This document shows positions 8,359-16,958 of a DNA stretch of 32,596 nucleotides, in pieces. The position numbers were made by a program, and so were the translations under genes. The DNA comes from Deltaproteobacteria bacterium. Its GTDB lineage: Bacteria > Myxococcota > B64-G9. The notes under the pieces are model-generated. The model saw nothing but the letters and a program-made list of their open reading frames with translations. It searched no databases and was not told the DNA's origin. The stretch lies in assembly GCA_016935365.1 (NCBI GenBank), contig JAFGRB010000383.1:1-32596 (forward strand), read 5' to 3'. Each line of letters opens with the position of its first letter. Position 1 is the stretch's first letter.

Positions 8359-8672
8359 AGAGGTTCGACGTGTTCCTGGTCAACCTCGACCCGACCGTCG
8401 GCCGGGAGATCAAGAAGACCCGCCCGGGTCTGATCATCTCGCCCGACGAGATGAATCGCCATATCGGGACGGTCATCGTCGCGCCGATGACGACGAGGGG
8501 AAGGGACTATCCCACCCGGGTTGGCGTCACCTTCCAGAAGAGGAGAGGCCAGATCGTGCTCGACCAGATCCGCACGCTCGACAAGCAGCGCCTGGTAAGG
8601 AGGCTCGGCAGGATAGACCGGCGGACGGCTGACAAGGTGCTCCGCGTGCTGCTACAGATCTTTGCGCCGTGA
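8355..8672 (+). CDS. mazF: MazF/PemK-type mRNA interferase toxin
   Basis: The product has 105 residues. The start is GTG 8355, overlapping the antitoxin stop; GTG 8349 in the same frame is an alternative. MazF toxins cut mRNA at short specific sequences and stop growth when the antitoxin is lost. Family features are the N-terminal RFDVFLVNLDPTVGREIKKTRP strand and loop, which contains the conserved G-x-E-x-x-K-x-R-P, the L-I-I-S-P strand, the A-P-M-T-T segment (about 42-46) before Y-P-T-R-V, and L-D-Q-I-R-T-L-D-K-x-R near residue 70. The length and key residues look intact, so the pair is probably functional. Confidence 0.92.
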   Translation: MKRFDVFLVNLDPTVGREIKKTRPGLIISPDEMNRHIGTVIVAPMTTRGRDYPTRVGVTFQKRRGQIVLDQIRTLDKQRLVRRLGRIDRRTADKVLRVLLQIFAP

Positions 8673-8696
8673 GCGCGCATCGGATAGACCTGCGAC

Positions 8697-9260
8697 TCAG
8701 CCCGCCCCCTCGGAGCCGGAGCCCTCGTCGGCTGTGGGCAGCTCGCGGCCCGGATCGGTGTCCTCGAAGGTCAGGTCGCCCTCCTGCCCCTCCGAGAGCT
8801 CGAACACGAGCGGCGGGGGCCCGGCGGAGACCATCTCGACCTCGAAGTCACCCGGCGCGCAGCGCTTGAGCATCTCGAGCAGCGGGCCGGACATCTCCTT
8901 CAAGTCCTTGAGGAAGGCGTCGAAGCTCTGCATGAGCGACTGAGGCATGTCCTCGGTGTACGAGGCGTAGAAGACGAAGGAGTCCAGGGCGCGGTAGAAG
9001 CGGTCGAGCTGCTGGAAGACGTCCGGCGGGAAGAGGATCAGCAGATCGAACTTCAGCTCGTAGTAGCGGCTGTGCAGGACGCGTAGCAGCGGCATCCGAA
9101 TGCGCTCCTTCGACCAGAGCTTGAAGAGCATCTCCCGGCGGAACTCCAGGTCGAAGAGGATGCGGTCGATCTCGCGCAGGATGAGCACCGCCAGGCGCTC
9201 GAGCTTCTCCTTGTCGTCGAGCCACTCCTTCTCGATGAGCCTCTTGCCGTCGAATGGCAT
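8697..9260 (-). CDS. Helical protein with acidic tail, partner of the FHA gene
   Basis: The product has 187 residues. The ATG at 9260 shares its A with the TGA of the upstream FHA gene, so the two are translationally coupled and probably act together. Residues 1-125 are predicted helical, with many aromatic and basic residues (F-R-R-E-M-L-F-K-L-W, Y-Y-E-L-K-F-D-L-L-I). The last ~35 residues are strongly acidic (E-G-Q-E-G-D, F-E-D-T-D, A-D-E-G-S-G-S-E) and contain a T-F-E-D-T-D segment. A phospho-threonine in such a tail could be a ligand for the FHA domain of its partner, but that is inference. There is no signal peptide, membrane segment or recognised family. Confidence 0.78.
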   Translation of the reverse strand: MPFDGKRLIEKEWLDDKEKLERLAVLILREIDRILFDLEFRREMLFKLWSKERIRMPLLRVLHSRYYELKFDLLILFPPDVFQQLDRFYRALDSFVFYASYTEDMPQSLMQSFDAFLKDLKEMSGPLLEMLKRCAPGDFEVEMVSAGPPPLVFELSEGQEGDLTFEDTDPGRELPTADEGSGSEGAG

Positions 9261-9787
9261 CAGGCGGTCTCCTGCACGAGGGACTGCAGGGCGTCGTAGA
9301 AGCCGGCCGGCGTGAAGAACAGGAAGGTCACGTCGCCGAACGAGAGCAGGTCCCCGTCGTGCACGCGCACGGCCTTGTACGGGATGAGCAGCTGGTTGTT
9401 GATCCGGGTGCCGTTGGTCGACTCCTGGTCCTGGATGAGGGGTTTGCCGCTGCTGGGGTGCTGCGTGAAGATGGCGTGGTGGGAGGAGACCGTCTCGTCC
9501 TGGAGCACGATGTCGTTTTCCTCGGAGCGGCCGATCGTCACCTGCAGTAGCCGGCGCCGCCGGATGGGCCGGAGCTCGAGCACCTTGGCCTGGTGGAGCA
9601 GGTCGGCCCGGTTGTGGGGGCCGAGCTGGCTCATGTCGTCCAGCGCGCGCGTGCGCGCCGTCTGGAAGGACTCCTCCAGCTGCGGCGCGATCGTCACCAG
9701 CACCGGAACGCGCACGCGCTCTCGGAACGAGTCCCGGGCCAGCTGCATGGCTGCCGGAACGTAGTCCTGGACCAGCGGCTCCAGCAT
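9260..9787 (-). CDS. FHA-domain protein
   Basis: The product has 175 residues. FHA domains bind phosphothreonine peptides and commonly relay Ser/Thr kinase signals. The domain spans about residues 75-165 with all landmarks: I-G-R-S (about 86-89), the S-S-H-H motif (about 102-105), S-T-N-G-T-R-I-N-N (about 122-130) and a final G-D-V-T-F-L-F strand. The N-terminal 70 residues are helical and unrecognised. The start at ATG 9787 has no Shine-Dalgarno. A TTGACT/GAGCAT promoter ends seven bases before it, which suggests a leaderless mRNA. The gene is followed by the coupled acidic-tail gene. The giant Ser/Thr kinase at 17502-24008 is a conceivable upstream kinase, but nothing in the sequence shows a direct link. 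Confidence 0.9.
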   Translation of the reverse strand: MLEPLVQDYVPAAMQLARDSFRERVRVPVLVTIAPQLEESFQTARTRALDDMSQLGPHNRADLLHQAKVLELRPIRRRRLLQVTIGRSEENDIVLQDETVSSHHAIFTQHPSSGKPLIQDQESTNGTRINNQLLIPYKAVRVHDGDLLSFGDVTFLFFTPAGFYDALQSLVQETA

Positions 9788-9794
9788 GGGCTCG

Positions 9795-9823
9795 ATGCTC
9801 GCACGCGAGCCCGCCGGAGTCAA
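9795..9823 (-). promoter_or_regulatory. Candidate promoter of the FHA operon (leaderless)
   Basis: On the minus strand TTGACT (9823-9818), 17 bases, then GAGCAT (9800-9795), which ends 7 bases before the ATG at 9787. The -10 box is weak (3/6). The palindrome GCTCGC-AC-GCGAGC (9797-9810) overlaps it and could be an operator. Confidence 0.4.
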
Positions 9824-9877
9824 TGCGCCGCATCGGCGTGGAAAAAGCGTCGCCTTTGCGCGCCGGCCTGATAGGAT

Positions 9878-9891
9878 CCCGCTATCGCGGG
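9878..9891 (+). promoter_or_regulatory. Hairpin covering the Shine-Dalgarno of the oxidoreductase gene
   Basis: CCCGC-TATC-GCGGG forms a perfect 5 bp stem whose right arm runs into the GGGAGG ribosome-binding site (9889-9894), ten bases before the ATG at 9902. It could modulate translation. The effect is inferred from the sequence alone. Confidence 0.4.
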
Positions 9892-9901
9892 AGGTGCGCG
9901 C

Positions 9902-11032
9902 ATGGCAAGGCGTGCGATCGTGCTCGGCTGCGGCATGGTGGGAAGGACCATCGCCGCCGACCTGGCCGCGGATGGGGGGCTGGAGGTCGCGGCCTGCGAC
10001 CGGGACCCGGCCCGGCTCGAGGGCCTGGACCCGGAGCGCATCCGCCCGATCCGGGCCGAGATCGGTCCGGGCCGCGTCGGCGAGCTGGTCCGGCCCTTCG
10101 ACGTGGTGGCCGGGGCGCTCGCCAGCGCGGTCGGCTTCGAGGTGCTGCGAGCGGTCCTCCAGGCCGGCAAGCCCATCTGCGACATCTCCTTCATGGCCGA
10201 GGACGCGCTGCAGCTCGACGCGCTGGCCCGCGAGCAAGGCGTGACGGCCGTGGTGGACTGCGGCGTGGCGCCGGGCATGGCCAACATGGCGATCGGCATG
10301 TGCGACGCGGACTTCGACTCGCTCGAGGACGTGTGCTACTTCGTCGGCGGGCTGCCCAGGATCCGGCGCTGGCCCTACGAGTACAAGGCGCCGTTTGCGC
10401 CATCGGACGTGATCGAGGAGTACACCAGAGAGGCGCGCATGCGCATCGGCGGCCGGCAGGTCGCGAAGCCCGCGCTCTCCGAGCCGGAGCTCGTCCACTT
10501 CGAGGGCCTGGGCACGCTGGAGGCCTTCAACACCGACGGGCTCCGCTCCCTGCTCACGAGCGTCGATGCGCCCAACATGAAGGAGAAGACCCTGCGCTAC
10601 CCGGGCCACGCTGCCCTGATGAGGGCGCTGGTGGACACGGGGCTGCTCTCGGACGAGCCGGTCGAGATCGACGGGCTCTCCGTCCGCCCGCGCGCTCTGA
10701 CCTCGAAGCTGCTCTTCGAGCAGTGGGCCCTGCAGCCCGGCGAGCCCGAGTTCACGGTCCTCCGGGTCGTCTGCCGGGGCCTGCGAGCGGGCCGAGCCGA
10801 GCGCTACGTCTTCGAGCTCTTCGACCAGACCGACGAGCGGACCGGCCAGACCTCCATGGCCCGCACGACCGGCTTTCCCTGCGCCGCGGTCTGCCGCATG
10901 CTGGCCGCGGGCGAGATCGACGCGCCCGGCGTCCTGCCCCCGGAGGCGCTGGGTCGGCGCCCGGGCGTCTTCGCGCGCATCTGCGACGAGCTCCGCACCA
11001 GGGGCGTGCAGATCCGCAGCGATTATCATTGA
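9902..11032 (+). CDS. Saccharopine dehydrogenase-family oxidoreductase
   Basis: The product has 376 residues. The ATG at 9902 has GGGAGG upstream. An N-terminal Rossmann fold binds NAD(P): V-L-G-C-G-M-V-G-R-T (7-16) with the acid at the end of the second strand (C-D-R-D, about 33-36). The middle carries the family's C-D-I-S-F-M (about 95-100) and D-C-G-V-A-P-G-M-A-N (about 119-128) motifs. This is the pattern of saccharopine/lysine dehydrogenases and relatives, which handle amino-acid backbones. The usual C-terminal catalytic/dimerisation domain follows. There is no lysine-pathway gene nearby, so the substrate cannot be assigned; lysine 6-dehydrogenase-like activity is one possibility. It is monocistronic and ends 16 bases before the convergent antitoxin gene. 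Confidence 0.88.
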   Translation: MARRAIVLGCGMVGRTIAADLAADGGLEVAACDRDPARLEGLDPERIRPIRAEIGPGRVGELVRPFDVVAGALASAVGFEVLRAVLQAGKPICDISFMAEDALQLDALAREQGVTAVVDCGVAPGMANMAIGMCDADFDSLEDVCYFVGGLPRIRRWPYEYKAPFAPSDVIEEYTREARMRIGGRQVAKPALSEPELVHFEGLGTLEAFNTDGLRSLLTSVDAPNMKEKTLRYPGHAALMRALVDTGLLSDEPVEIDGLSVRPRALTSKLLFEQWALQPGEPEFTVLRVVCRGLRAGRAERYVFELFDQTDERTGQTSMARTTGFPCAAVCRMLAAGEIDAPGVLPPEALGRRPGVFARICDELRTRGVQIRSDYH

Positions 11033-11048
11033 GGTTCCGGCATGACCA

Positions 11049-11360
11049 TCACTTCTTGGGGTCCCGGGCAGAGGAGGCCTTCTTGCGGGGCTTGGCGCTC
11101 GACCGGTTCTTGCTCCTGGCCTTGAGGCGCTTGCGGACATCGGACAGCGAGAGCCGCTTCTTCTGGCTCCTGCTGGCCTCGATCATCTCCCAGAACCTGG
11201 GATTGGACATGAGCATGACATCCTCGATATCGTGCCCCTCCACGCCGACCATGACGGCAGCCGGCTTGCCGTGACGGGTGATGAGGACATCCTCGTCCTG
11301 GCTTTCATCCACGGTAGCGCTCAGCTCCTGCTTGGCCTTTCTCAATGCGACTACTTTCAT
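11049..11360 (-). CDS. Phd/YefM-type antitoxin with basic C-terminal tail
   Basis: The product has 103 residues. The ATG at 11360 overlaps the toxin's TGA by four bases (ATGA). Residues 1-50 fit the Phd/YefM fold: K-A-K-Q-E-L, then D-E-D-V-L-I-T-R-H-G-K-P-A-A-V-M-V (about 23-39), which is the diagnostic segment, and a helix from about 45. The expected toxin-binding stretch (about 50-75) contains R-F-W-E-M-I-E-A-S. The last ~28 residues are rich in Lys, Arg and Ser, unlike the acidic tails usual for antitoxins, and might add DNA contacts. It is the second gene of the operon, whereas antitoxin-first order is more common. The two genes look richer in A/T than their neighbours, consistent with recent transfer. 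Confidence 0.85.
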   Translation of the reverse strand: MKVVALRKAKQELSATVDESQDEDVLITRHGKPAAVMVGVEGHDIEDVMLMSNPRFWEMIEASRSQKKRLSLSDVRKRLKARSKNRSSAKPRKKASSARDPKK

Positions 11361-11653
11361 AGGATTTCTCCAGTCGTCTTGCTGCCCTTGTAAAGGACCG
11401 CGTGGACCGTGACGGTCTCCAATTTTGGATCCACGTCGTAGAAGACACGGTAGTCCCCGATGCGCAGCTGCCAGACGGGCTCCGCTTGCAGCCAAGGCGG
11501 CTTGAGTCCTTTCAGGATCTTTTTCCGCTTTGTCTTCCTTGTCGGCTCCCGAGTCAGCTGCTTCTCTATCTCGTCCAGGATCCGGTTCTGGTCGAAGACC
11601 TTGGTCTTCTCCAGTTGCTCCACTGCCAACTCGCTAAGCTCTATCGAGTACAT
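11357..11653 (-). CDS. RelE/ParE-superfamily toxin
   Basis: The product has 98 residues. RelE-type toxins cleave mRNA in the ribosomal A site, and ParE relatives poison gyrase; sequence alone does not separate them here. Family marks are the N-terminal helix pair, a K-x-L-K-G-L-K loop (about 48-54), and the strand W-Q-L-R-I-G-D-Y-R-V-F-Y-D-V (about 63-76), which holds the conserved Arg residues. The start at 11653 is ATG with no Shine-Dalgarno. Earlier in-frame starts lie within the promoter, so they are not used. The promoter-operator immediately upstream implies an mRNA with almost no leader. It comes first in the operon, followed by the overlapping antitoxin gene. Confidence 0.88.
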   Translation of the reverse strand: MYSIELSELAVEQLEKTKVFDQNRILDEIEKQLTREPTRKTKRKKILKGLKPPWLQAEPVWQLRIGDYRVFYDVDPKLETVTVHAVLYKGSKTTGEIL

Positions 11654-11655
11654 GC

Positions 11656-11691
11656 GTCTACAATTGTAGACACATTCTGCGAATCGGTCAA
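11656..11691 (-). promoter_or_regulatory. Promoter and operator of the RelE/Phd-type operon
   Basis: On the minus strand TTGACC (11691-11686), exactly 17 bases, then TACAAT (11668-11663): the best promoter in the window (5/6 and 5/6). A perfect 16-base palindrome GTCTACAATTGTAGAC (11656-11671) covers the whole -10 box, the layout expected of an antitoxin-toxin repressor site. The -10 box ends 9 bases before the toxin ATG, so transcription should begin at or within a few bases of the start codon. Confidence 0.85.
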
Positions 11692-11747
11692 GCACGGCAA
11701 GAAAGAACCGCGCAGACCGGAATGGTGAAGGTCTCGAGAGAGGCCCG

Positions 11748-12629
11748 TCAATAACCTGCGCAGCGGAAGCCCAGCGCGCCGTCTCGCTCGTCGGGCAGGT
11801 TGCCGGTCCGGTTGCAGGCCCGCAGGCCGCTCGAGAGGCTCACCCAGGAGCCGCCGCGGCAGGTGCGGTACTCGCCGGCCGCGGGGCCTGCGGGCTGGAC
11901 GAAGCCCGCGATCTCGTAGGGGCCGTAGAAGTCCTCGACCCACTCCCAGACGTTGCCGGCCATGTCCAGGGCCCCGCAGGGGCTCGCGCCGCGGGGGAAG
12001 GAGCCAACCGGCGCGGTCATGACGTGGCCGTCGTCGCAGCTCGGCTCGTGGCGCTCGAAGCCCGCGCGCAGCAGCTGGCGATCGCCGAGGTTCGCCCGCG
12101 CGCAGGCCGGATCGCGGGTCGCCGGCTCCGCGCCCCAGGGGAAGAGCCGCCCGTCGATCCCGCGGGCCGCCCGCTCCCACTCGGCCTCCGAGGGCAGGCG
12201 GCGGGAGAGGAAGCGGCAGTAGCTTCGGGCCTGCGGCCAGGAGATGCAGTTCACCGGGTGCATCTCGCGGCCGGGCTGGGCCCAGTTGCACTGGTCCATC
12301 ACGTCGGCCCGGTCCTCGGCGAAGTGCCGGGGCAGGCTGAGCCCCCGGGCGCTGCACGCGCCCGCCGCCACGCAGGCCGCGTACTGGGCCACGCTCACCT
12401 CGGCGCGCTCTATGGAGAAGGCCTGCAGGTAGACCATGCGCCCCGGCCACTCCTCGTCCTCGCAGGAGGCGCGCTGCTCCGGGCCGCAGCCCATCCAGAA
12501 CCAGCCGGCCGGGATCGGGATCAGCTTGCTTGGCCCTGCCGCCGGCCCGGGCGGCGAAGGTCTCTCGACGCGGTCTGCCTGCGGCTGGCAGGCCGCGAGC
12601 GCGAGGGTGAGAAAGGCGAGCGGGCGCAC
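11748..12629 (-). CDS. SUMF1 (FGE-sulfatase-fold) domain lipoprotein
   Basis: The product has 293 residues. It starts at GTG 12629. A lipoprotein signal ends in L-A-A-C with C14 as the lipid-bearing Cys, so the protein is membrane-anchored outside the cytoplasm. From about residue 35 to the end it is one formylglycine-generating-enzyme-type domain: [11 protein letters not shown] (38-48), P-V-N-C-I-S-W (about 119-125), [23 protein letters not shown] and the closing C-R-G-G-S-W...L-G-F-R-C. The two catalytic cysteines of true FGE, which follow R-G-G-S by a few residues, are not there ([10 protein letters not shown] instead). A structural or binding role is therefore more likely than formylglycine production. 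Several other Cys residues could form disulfides. Confidence 0.9.
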   Translation of the reverse strand: MRPLAFLTLALAACQPQADRVERPSPPGPAAGPSKLIPIPAGWFWMGCGPEQRASCEDEEWPGRMVYLQAFSIERAEVSVAQYAACVAAGACSARGLSLPRHFAEDRADVMDQCNWAQPGREMHPVNCISWPQARSYCRFLSRRLPSEAEWERAARGIDGRLFPWGAEPATRDPACARANLGDRQLLRAGFERHEPSCDDGHVMTAPVGSFPRGASPCGALDMAGNVWEWVEDFYGPYEIAGFVQPAGPAAGEYRTCRGGSWVSLSSGLRACNRTGNLPDERDGALGFRCAGY

Positions 12630-12635
12630 CCGTCC

Positions 12636-12664
12636 ATGCTTGCAGGAGCGCGGACCGTATGCAA
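12636..12664 (-). promoter_or_regulatory. Weak candidate promoter of the SUMF1-domain gene
   Basis: TTGCAT (12664-12659), 17 bases, then AAGCAT (12641-12636), which ends 6 bases before GTG 12629. Both boxes are only about half matched. It is listed because its geometry equals that of six other genes here that lack a Shine-Dalgarno. Confidence 0.3.
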
Positions 12665-12668
12665 GCCG

Positions 12669-12697
12669 TTGACTTGGAGCCGCTTCGATGGGCTAAT
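12669..12697 (+). promoter_or_regulatory. Candidate sigma-70 promoter of glnS
   Basis: TTGACT (12669-12674) and GCTAAT (12692-12697) are 17 bases apart (5/6 and 4/6). Transcription would start near 12704, giving a leader of about 27 bases that contains the GGAGG ribosome-binding site at 12716-12720. Confidence 0.6.
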
Positions 12698-12730
12698 GGG
12701 GCCGGATCCAGATCCGGAGGAGCAGCTGGC

Positions 12731-14440
<1,710 letters not shown>

Positions 14441-14500
14441 GGCTCGGCCGGTCTCCGTCGCCGTCGTCGTATCTTCACCGCGTCCGCGTGCGACTTCATG

Positions 14501-14760
14501 CCCGCCCGCAATACGCGAAGAGGCGTGCGGGCGTGGATGAAACACGCCCCTACGTCGATCGCGCCGCCCGATCCCACGTTACGGTGTAGGGGTGGGGTTT
14601 ATCCCCACCCGCAATACGCGAAGGGGCGTGCGGGCGTGGATGAACCACGCCCCTACATCGATCGCGCCGTCCGATCCCACGTTACGGTGTAGGGGTGGGG
14701 TATCCCCACCCGCAGACGCGAAGGGGCGTGCGGGCGTGGATGAACCACGCCCCTACATTG
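14501..14760. repeat. Tandem palindromic repeat, two and a half ~102-base units
   Basis: The 357-base gap between glnS and the DUF4215 gene is mostly repeat. Units begin near 14501, 14604 and 14705 (periods 103 and 101). Units 1 and 2 are nearly identical over their whole length. Unit 3 is cut off after about 55 bases. Each unit holds inverted repeats: GGGGCGTG...CACGCCCC around a 15-base spacer, and GTAGGGGTGGGG...CCCCACCC across the unit junction. Unrelated bacterial genomes carry similar GTAGGGGCG-type repeats (general knowledge). The small reading frames inside are translated repeat, not genes. The bases 14441-14500 show nothing recognisable. Confidence 0.9.
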
Positions 14761-14761
14761 A

Positions 14762-14777
14762 TCCGCTGCGAAGCGGA
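14762..14777 (-). repeat. Small palindrome next to the tandem repeat
   Basis: TCCGCT-GCGA-AGCGGA is a perfect 6 bp stem with a four-base loop, 20 bases past the stop codon of the DUF4215 gene. It resembles the CGCTGCGAAGCAGCG palindrome of the dispersed repeat. It could act as a 3' end hairpin, but no T-run follows. Confidence 0.5.
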
Positions 14778-14797
14778 GGTATTCGGTTCCGCCGACC

Positions 14798-16810
14798 CTA
14801 CTCGATCTGCCTCAAGCGCCCGCCCTCGACCAGCAGGAGCGATCGGCTCGGGAAGTGATACGCGAGACCGTCCAGGGGGCTGTCGATCTGGGCCGCGGTG
14901 GACGGGGCGAGGGTGCAGTCCGCGCTCCAGTCCTGGCTGCCGTCGCCGCCGGTGCCGTCTCGGGAGCCAGGGCAGCCGCGCACGCCGATCAGGGTGCTCG
15001 TCTCCAGGCTCTGGATGACGAGCTGGCGGACGGTATGCGCGTATTGCTCGTTGAAGTAGATCGAGCTTCCGTCCGAGCAGATGGCACGCGGCCGGGAGAT
15101 CCGCACGGCGCTGCCCACACCGTCCTGGTAGCCCTGGCCGCCGACCAGCGTTCCCAACCAGCCGGTGGCGATGTCGTAGCTGCGCACGGACTCCCCGTTC
15201 GTGTCGACGATGTAGAGCCGGCCCGCGCGATCGGCCGTCATGTAGCGCGGGCTTCTGAAGACGGCCTTCAGGCCGTAGCCGTCGGCAGGCGTGGGATCGA
15301 TGCAGCCGAGAGTCGAGGGGCAGGTGTAGGGAGGGTTCTGGGTCACGTTCGGATCGGGATTTCTATCGCCGGCGATGGTCTGCACCGCGCAGGTGGACGG
15401 ATCGAGCCGCCGCAGGACGTTCTCGCAGCCGTCCAGCAGGTAGACCTGGCCGTCGAGGTAGGTCAGGCCCCGGATGTCGTGGAAGTAGGCGTCCGTACCC
15501 GCGCCGTCCACGGCCGCGCAGGAGCCCACCCGGCCGGCGATGGTCGCGACCTCGAAGCTCTGGGTGTCCATGGCGCGGACGGTGTTCGAGTCGCCGAACC
15601 ACACGCTGGCACCGTCGGTGGTGATGCTCCGGACGCAAGACATCACAGCCGAGCTGCCCTGTCCGTCCTGCGCCGTACCGCAGGCGCCGCCGGCCACCGT
15701 GGTCGGCGTGCAGCTGCCCGACTGCAGGCAGGCGTCGAGGTCGATCCGCTGGATGGCGCACAGGCTCGGCATGCTCTGCGTATCGCAGCTGCCGATCCAC
15801 AGGTAGCGGTCGTCGACCGCCAGCGCCGCGCCCTTGAGACCCGAGGCTAGCGTGCGCACGCTCGTCGTCAAGTTGCAGGTCGGGTTGCAGCCGTCTCCGT
15901 TTGCGGTGTTGCCGTCGTCGCACTTCTCCAAGGGGTCTGGATGATCGTCGCCGCAGCGCTGGCCCACGGGCTCGTACTGGCACGCCGCGCTGCAGCCGTC
16001 GCCACCTCTCGGCCCGCAGCTTCCGCGGCCGATCCCGGCGCAGTCGCTGTCGTTCAGGCAGGCCGTGGACAGGTCCTCGCAGTGCATGCCATCGTCGCAC
16101 TCCTCGCCCTGGTCGAGGTCCAGCCTGCCGCTGCCGCAGCTCGGGCCGGGCTCGATCGCGCAGCTGGCGCTGCAGCCGTCGCCGCTCGCGGTGTTGCAGT
16201 CGTCGCACTCCTCGCCGCGGGCGAAGTCGATCGCGCAGTCGCCGCAGCGCGGGCAGCGGCAGTCCGTCCGGCAGACGCCGGGGCAGCCGCCCGGGGCCGT
16301 GTCGCTGTTGGCCGTCCCCAGGTCGCACTCCTCGCCGGGGTCGAGAAGCCGGCCGTCGCCGTCCTCGTCGATGCCGCAGGACGGGCTCGCGGTGCAGGCG
16401 TTGCTGCAGGCGTCGCTGTCCGTGTCGTTGCCGTCGTCGCACTGCTCGGGGCTCTGGCCCAGGCGCTTGGTGAAGCCGTCGCCGCAGGCGGCGTCCCGGC
16501 AGGTGCCCTGGGGGCCGTCCGGGCAGTCGTCGATCAGCACCCAGTTGCCGTCGTCGCACTGCTCGCCGTCCTCGGCGTCCACCACGCCGTCGCCGCAGCG
16601 GCTGCATTGCTCGGGGGGCAGGCCGGGGTCGTCCGGCAGGCAGACGTTCAGCGCTTGCAGGCAGCTGCAGCCCAGGACGCAGTCCCCGTCGTGGCATGAC
16701 ACGAATCGCGCGCTCTGGATCTCCGGCTCGAATCGGCAGCTCGAGAGCGCGGCGGCGATCGAGATCGCGGCGAGGATCGTCGCCAGAACCTGTCCGGCAC
16801 CGGATCTCAT
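14798..16810 (-). CDS. DUF4215 Cys-rich repeat / NHL-type propeller lipoprotein
   Basis: The product has 670 residues. A signal peptide ends in L-S-S-C with C25 as the lipidated residue, so it is a surface or periplasmic lipoprotein. Residues about 65-325 hold six or so DUF4215 repeats with the pattern C-G-D-G-x-x-D-x-x-E-x-C-D-D-G-N-x-x-x-G-D-G-C-x-x-x-C. These are disulfide-rich modules, probably also binding calcium through the Asp clusters, and typical of myxobacterial surface proteins. Residues about 335-670 are NHL-like beta-propeller blades (repeats of 'D-x-A-G-R-L-Y-I-V-D' and 'D-G-x-G-S-A-V-R' type). The start at ATG 16810 has no Shine-Dalgarno; a TATACA box ends six bases upstream. 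The role is probably surface binding, but the ligand is unknown. Confidence 0.88.
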   Translation of the reverse strand: MRSGAGQVLATILAAISIAAALSSCRFEPEIQSARFVSCHDGDCVLGCSCLQALNVCLPDDPGLPPEQCSRCGDGVVDAEDGEQCDDGNWVLIDDCPDGPQGTCRDAACGDGFTKRLGQSPEQCDDGNDTDSDACSNACTASPSCGIDEDGDGRLLDPGEECDLGTANSDTAPGGCPGVCRTDCRCPRCGDCAIDFARGEECDDCNTASGDGCSASCAIEPGPSCGSGRLDLDQGEECDDGMHCEDLSTACLNDSDCAGIGRGSCGPRGGDGCSAACQYEPVGQRCGDDHPDPLEKCDDGNTANGDGCNPTCNLTTSVRTLASGLKGAALAVDDRYLWIGSCDTQSMPSLCAIQRIDLDACLQSGSCTPTTVAGGACGTAQDGQGSSAVMSCVRSITTDGASVWFGDSNTVRAMDTQSFEVATIAGRVGSCAAVDGAGTDAYFHDIRGLTYLDGQVYLLDGCENVLRRLDPSTCAVQTIAGDRNPDPNVTQNPPYTCPSTLGCIDPTPADGYGLKAVFRSPRYMTADRAGRLYIVDTNGESVRSYDIATGWLGTLVGGQGYQDGVGSAVRISRPRAICSDGSSIYFNEQYAHTVRQLVIQSLETSTLIGVRGCPGSRDGTGGDGSQDWSADCTLAPSTAAQIDSPLDGLAYHFPSRSLLLVEGGRLRQIE

Positions 16811-16815
16811 GACCT

Positions 16816-16830
16816 GTGTATAGACTACAC
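16816..16830 (-). promoter_or_regulatory. -10 box inside an inverted repeat, DUF4215 gene
   Basis: GTGTA-tagac-TACAC is a perfect inverted repeat. It contains TATACA (minus strand, 16822-16817), a 5/6 match to the -10 consensus that ends 6 bases before the ATG at 16810. No good -35 box is seen. The inverted repeat could be an operator. Confidence 0.45.
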
Positions 16831-16958
16831 CGCGAAGGCCTCTTGACGCCAGCTCGGGGTCTGGGCTCGCCGCAGTTCGTGCTGCCCCCGGCGCCCGACC
16901 TGTGCTAAGCTGGCGGCCGATCGAACGCAGCAAAAAGCACGTACGAAAGGAGAGCCCC

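Noticed and set aside
7470..8672. A complete Pycsar or other named defence system
   Set aside because: No nucleotide cyclase, nuclease or other partner is encoded nearby; the mazEF pair has its own promoter and stands alone.
14501..14760. Possible CRISPR array
   Set aside because: Only two and a half units, with the whole unit conserved and not a short repeat separated by unique spacers. No cas genes nearby.
14498..14858. Two small plus-strand frames (64 and 88 residues) in the tandem repeat
   Set aside because: They are direct translations of the repeat units; the two peptides are near-copies of each other only because the DNA repeats.
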